From assembly GCF_000377205.1 (NCBI RefSeq), contig NZ_KB897912.1, positions 1 through 64,000 on the forward strand: 64,000 nucleotides of DNA. The letters are read 5' to 3'. Positions within the stretch are counted from its first letter, which is position 1; each line of letters begins with the position of its first letter. Positions 61,549 through 64,000 of this stretch are shown here, piece by piece. Source of the stretch: Thioalkalivibrio sp. ALJ3. GTDB lineage: Bacteria; Pseudomonadota; Gammaproteobacteria; Ectothiorhodospirales; Ectothiorhodospiraceae. Under the pieces are notes generated by a model. The model was not told where the DNA came from, searched no databases, and was given only the letters and a program-made list of their open reading frames with translations. Made by a program: the position numbers and the translations under genes.

Positions 61549-63585
61549 ATGACTGACACGCCGCGCAAGATCCTGGTCACCAGCGCCCTGCCCTACGCCA
61601 ACGGGCCGATCCATCTGGGGCACCTCGTCGAGTACATCCAGACCGATATCTGGGTGCGCTTCCAGCGTGCGCGCGGTCACGAGGTCGTCTACGTCTGCGC
61701 CGATGATGCGCACGGCACCCCGATCATGCTGAAGGCCCGCGCGGAAGGCATCGAACCCGAGGAGCTGATTGCGCGCGTGCGTCAGGAGCACGAGGCCGAC
61801 TTCAGCGAGTTTCTGGTCGATTTCGACCACTACCACTCGACCCACTCGGACGAGAACCGCGAGCTGGCCGGGCGCATCTACACCGCGCTGCGCGACGCCG
61901 GCCACATCGAAACCCGCACCATCGACCAGGCCTACGATCCCGAGGCCGGGATGTTCCTGCCCGATCGCTTCATCAAGGGCACCTGCCCGAACTGCGGCGC
62001 GGAGGAACAGTACGGCGACTCCTGCGAGGCCTGCGGCGCGACCTACAGCCCGCTGGACCTGAAAGACTCGGTCTCCGCGATCAGTGGTGCCCGCCCGGAA
62101 TCGCGTCAGTCCGAGCATTACTTCTTCAAGCTCGGCGACTTCGAGACCTTCCTGCGCGAATGGACCGGCTCCGGCCGCCTGCAGGATGCGATCCGCAACA
62201 AGCTGGACGAGTGGTTCGACGCGGGCCTGACCGACTGGGACATCTCGCGCGACGCCCCCTACTTCGGCTTCGAGATCCCCAATGCCCCGGGCAAGTACTT
62301 CTACGTCTGGCTCGATGCGCCGATCGGCTACATGGCGAGCTTTCGTGCGCATGCCGACCAGCAGGGCCTGGATTTCGACGCCTGGTGGGGCGCGGACTCC
62401 GAGGCCGAGCTGTATCACTTCATCGGCAAGGATATCGCATACTTCCATACGCTCTTCTGGCCGGCCATGCTGCACGGCGCAGGCTTTCGTACGCCCAGCG
62501 CGGTCTTCTGCCACGGCTTTCTGACCGTCAACGGACAGAAGATGTCCAAGTCACGCGGCACGTTCATCCGCGCCCGCGACTACCTGGACCACCTGAACCC
62601 GGAATCCCTGCGCTACTACCTGGCCGCCAAGCTGGGCGCCGGGGTCGACGATCTCGACCTCAACCTGGACGACTTCGTCCAGCGCGTGAACTCCGATCTG
62701 GTCGGCAAGCTGGTGAACATCGCCAGCCGCTGCGCCGGCTTCATCACCAAGCGCTCGAACGGCGAGCTGGCGGCCGAGCTGCCGCGCCCGGACCTGCACG
62801 AGGCCTTCGTGGCCGAGGGCGAGGCCATCGCGGCCGCGTTCGAGAACCGCGAATACGCCCAGGCCATCCGCCGCATCATGGCGCTGGCCGACCAGGCGAA
62901 CCAGTACATCGACGAGGCCCAGCCCTGGGTGCTGGCGAAGCAGGAAGGCCGCGAGGCCGAGGTGCAGGCCATCTCCACCCAGGGGCTGGACCTGTTCCGC
63001 ATCCTGATCGTCTACCTCGCCCCGGTGCTGCCGCGACTGGCGGCCGACGCCGCGGCCTTTCTCCGGCTGGACAGCCTGGCCTGGGACACGCGCGAGCCGC
63101 TGGTCGGGCGCGCGATCGAGAAGTTCAAGCCGCTGATGACGCGCATCGAGGGCGAGACCGTCGACAAGCTGCTGGAGGCCTCGAAGGCCACCCTGGCCGC
63201 TGCCGAGCCCGAACCGGCCGCCAGCACCGAAGCAGAACCCGACGCGGACCCCATCGCCGAAACCATCGACTTCGACACCTTCGCAAAGGTCGACCTGCGC
63301 ATCGCGCGCATCACCAGTGCCGAGCATGTTGAAGGCGCAGACAAGCTATTGAAGCTCACCCTCGATATCGGCTCGGAGACGCGCCAGGTGTTTGCCGGGA
63401 TCAAGTCGGCTTATTCCCCGGAGGACCTCGTCGGCCGCCACACCGTGATGGTGGCCAACCTCGCGCCGCGCAAGATGCGCTTTGGCGTATCCGAGGGCAT
63501 GGTCCTGGCGGCCGGCCCCGGCGGCTCGGAACTGTACATCCTGAACCCGGACGACGGCGCTCGACCCGGAATGCGGGTCAAATAG
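61549..63585 (+). CDS. metG: Methionine--tRNA ligase
   Basis: A 678-residue class I synthetase with a C-terminal tRNA-binding (Trbp/EMAP-like) domain. HIGH is HLGH (residues 22-25) after [15 protein letters not shown] is complete (QKMSKSRG, about 330), and a zinc knuckle is seen at [19 protein letters not shown] (about 146-163). The C-terminal domain (from about 580, [11 protein letters not shown]) is joined by an acidic, Glu/Pro-rich linker. It charges both initiator and elongator tRNA(Met). The start is ATG 61549. Confidence 0.97.
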   Translation: MTDTPRKILVTSALPYANGPIHLGHLVEYIQTDIWVRFQRARGHEVVYVCADDAHGTPIMLKARAEGIEPEELIARVRQEHEADFSEFLVDFDHYHSTHSDENRELAGRIYTALRDAGHIETRTIDQAYDPEAGMFLPDRFIKGTCPNCGAEEQYGDSCEACGATYSPLDLKDSVSAISGARPESRQSEHYFFKLGDFETFLREWTGSGRLQDAIRNKLDEWFDAGLTDWDISRDAPYFGFEIPNAPGKYFYVWLDAPIGYMASFRAHADQQGLDFDAWWGADSEAELYHFIGKDIAYFHTLFWPAMLHGAGFRTPSAVFCHGFLTVNGQKMSKSRGTFIRARDYLDHLNPESLRYYLAAKLGAGVDDLDLNLDDFVQRVNSDLVGKLVNIASRCAGFITKRSNGELAAELPRPDLHEAFVAEGEAIAAAFENREYAQAIRRIMALADQANQYIDEAQPWVLAKQEGREAEVQAISTQGLDLFRILIVYLAPVLPRLAADAAAFLRLDSLAWDTREPLVGRAIEKFKPLMTRIEGETVDKLLEASKATLAAAEPEPAASTEAEPDADPIAETIDFDTFAKVDLRIARITSAEHVEGADKLLKLTLDIGSETRQVFAGIKSAYSPEDLVGRHTVMVANLAPRKMRFGVSEGMVLAAGPGGSELYILNPDDGARPGMRVK

Positions 63586-63654
63586 GCCGCCCGCGTCATG
63601 GATTTGCACCCACGGCTCGCGTAAGCTGCCGCTCTTTTGTCGATACCCGGACGC

Positions 63655-64000
63655 ATGGACCAAAGCCCCGAATTCCTGGCACAGGTACGCCTGCTGGCCG
63701 AAGCAGGACGTGATCTCTCGGCGCGCGGCTGGCTGCCCGCGCGCACCGGCCACTTCTCGGCGCGCCTGGACGACCGGCATATCGCCGTCACCGCGCCCAA
63801 TCGCGAGAAGAGCTTTCTCGACCGCCATGACTTCCTGGTGGTCGATCTCGACGGCCACGTGGTCGCCGGCAGCGAGGAGCCGGCCCCGGAGACCTTCCTG
63901 CACATCATCATGTACCGCCACGATGCCCAGCTGGGCGCCGTGCTGCATACGCATTCCGTGCACGCGACCGTCCTGTCGCGCCAGTTCCCCGGCGCGCTCG
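63655..64000 (+). CDS. mtnB: Methylthioribulose-1-phosphate dehydratase, partial
   Basis: The first 115 codons of a class II aldolase-like protein of the methionine salvage pathway; the gene runs beyond the window. The N-terminus reads LLAEAGRDLSARGWLPARTG with HFSARLDDRHIAVTAP, followed by the LHTHSVHATVLSR motif with the zinc-binding histidines, the MtnB pattern. It lies 69 bp downstream of metG, a neighbourhood that makes methionine-related sense. The catalytic C-terminal part cannot be seen. Confidence 0.88.
   Translation, partial: MDQSPEFLAQVRLLAEAGRDLSARGWLPARTGHFSARLDDRHIAVTAPNREKSFLDRHDFLVVDLDGHVVAGSEEPAPETFLHIIMYRHDAQLGAVLHTHSVHATVLSRQFPGAL

Overview
The window looks like a chromosomal segment of a GC-rich, free-living gammaproteobacterium. 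Three things suggest this: its housekeeping neighbourhoods (trpS-scpA-scpB, ilvI-ilvH-ilvC-pssA, mrp/metG, aroC, prfC), its strongly Asp/Glu-rich proteins, and its set of sulfur-, nitric-oxide- and arsenic-related genes (rhodaneses, a DsrE-like periplasmic protein, NnrS-like membrane proteins, hemerythrins, ArsS). A haloalkaliphilic sulfur oxidiser of the Ectothiorhodospiraceae (Thioalkalivibrio-like) fits best, but that is inference and no alignment was run. I saw no rRNA, tRNA, CRISPR array, prophage or transposase gene.

Layout. 1-3349: a repeat fragment, then an NSS-family symporter and a Na/Pi-type transporter. 3350-4019: a gene-free stretch of composite repeats. 4020-8863 (minus strand): scpB, scpA, trpS, a DUF945 protein and a YciO-type protein in one direction. 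8975-16188: YciI, a parvulin-type lipoprotein isomerase, a copper chaperone, an RND efflux pair and an unknown aromatic-rich protein with a strong ribosome site and terminator. 16255-22277: nth, DUF1841, small unknowns, an MFS transporter, aroC, a GlcG-like protein, a rhodanese and rnk. 22422-28598: an accessory island. Minus-strand genes for a rhodanese, a thioredoxin/NnrS-like fusion, a GcvH-like protein and a small NnrS-like protein lie back to back with two hemerythrin genes across a perfect FNR/DNR-type site; a multidomain diguanylate cyclase follows. 28599-35994: a second HhH-GPD glycosylase, rluB, moaB, DUF488, an AsnO-like amidotransferase, a LysR regulator, an ORF6N-like protein and sohB. 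36072-43156: a DsrE-like protein with an ethylbenzene-dehydrogenase-like haem protein, an arsenic-related group, and a RimB-RimK-deacylase triad. 43233-54571: an alpha/beta-hydrolase-TlpA fusion, a membrane sulfatase, cytochrome b561, a YigB-like HAD phosphatase, arfB, prfC, a Sel1 protein, rimI, a family-4 uracil-DNA glycosylase, pssA and a phosphatidylserine-decarboxylase-like protein that lacks the catalytic serine. 54636-64000: the ilv operon, carbamate kinase, dcd, mrp, metG and the start of mtnB.

The most striking structure is a non-coding element of about 272-286 bp present five times (1-144 partial, 10748-11019, 34190-34474, 46180-46465, 47891-48162). It has long terminal inverted repeats bounded by TA, a nested inner inverted repeat around a 69-bp module, and hairpins that keep pairing despite changed bases. 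The inner module is inverted in one copy. Three of the four complete copies sit exactly in the TA of a neighbouring gene's stop codon and restore the stop.

The second point of interest is the NnrS-like/GcvH-like/hemerythrin divergon around 22.4-25.8 kb, a candidate FNR- or DNR-controlled nitric-oxide or low-oxygen response module.
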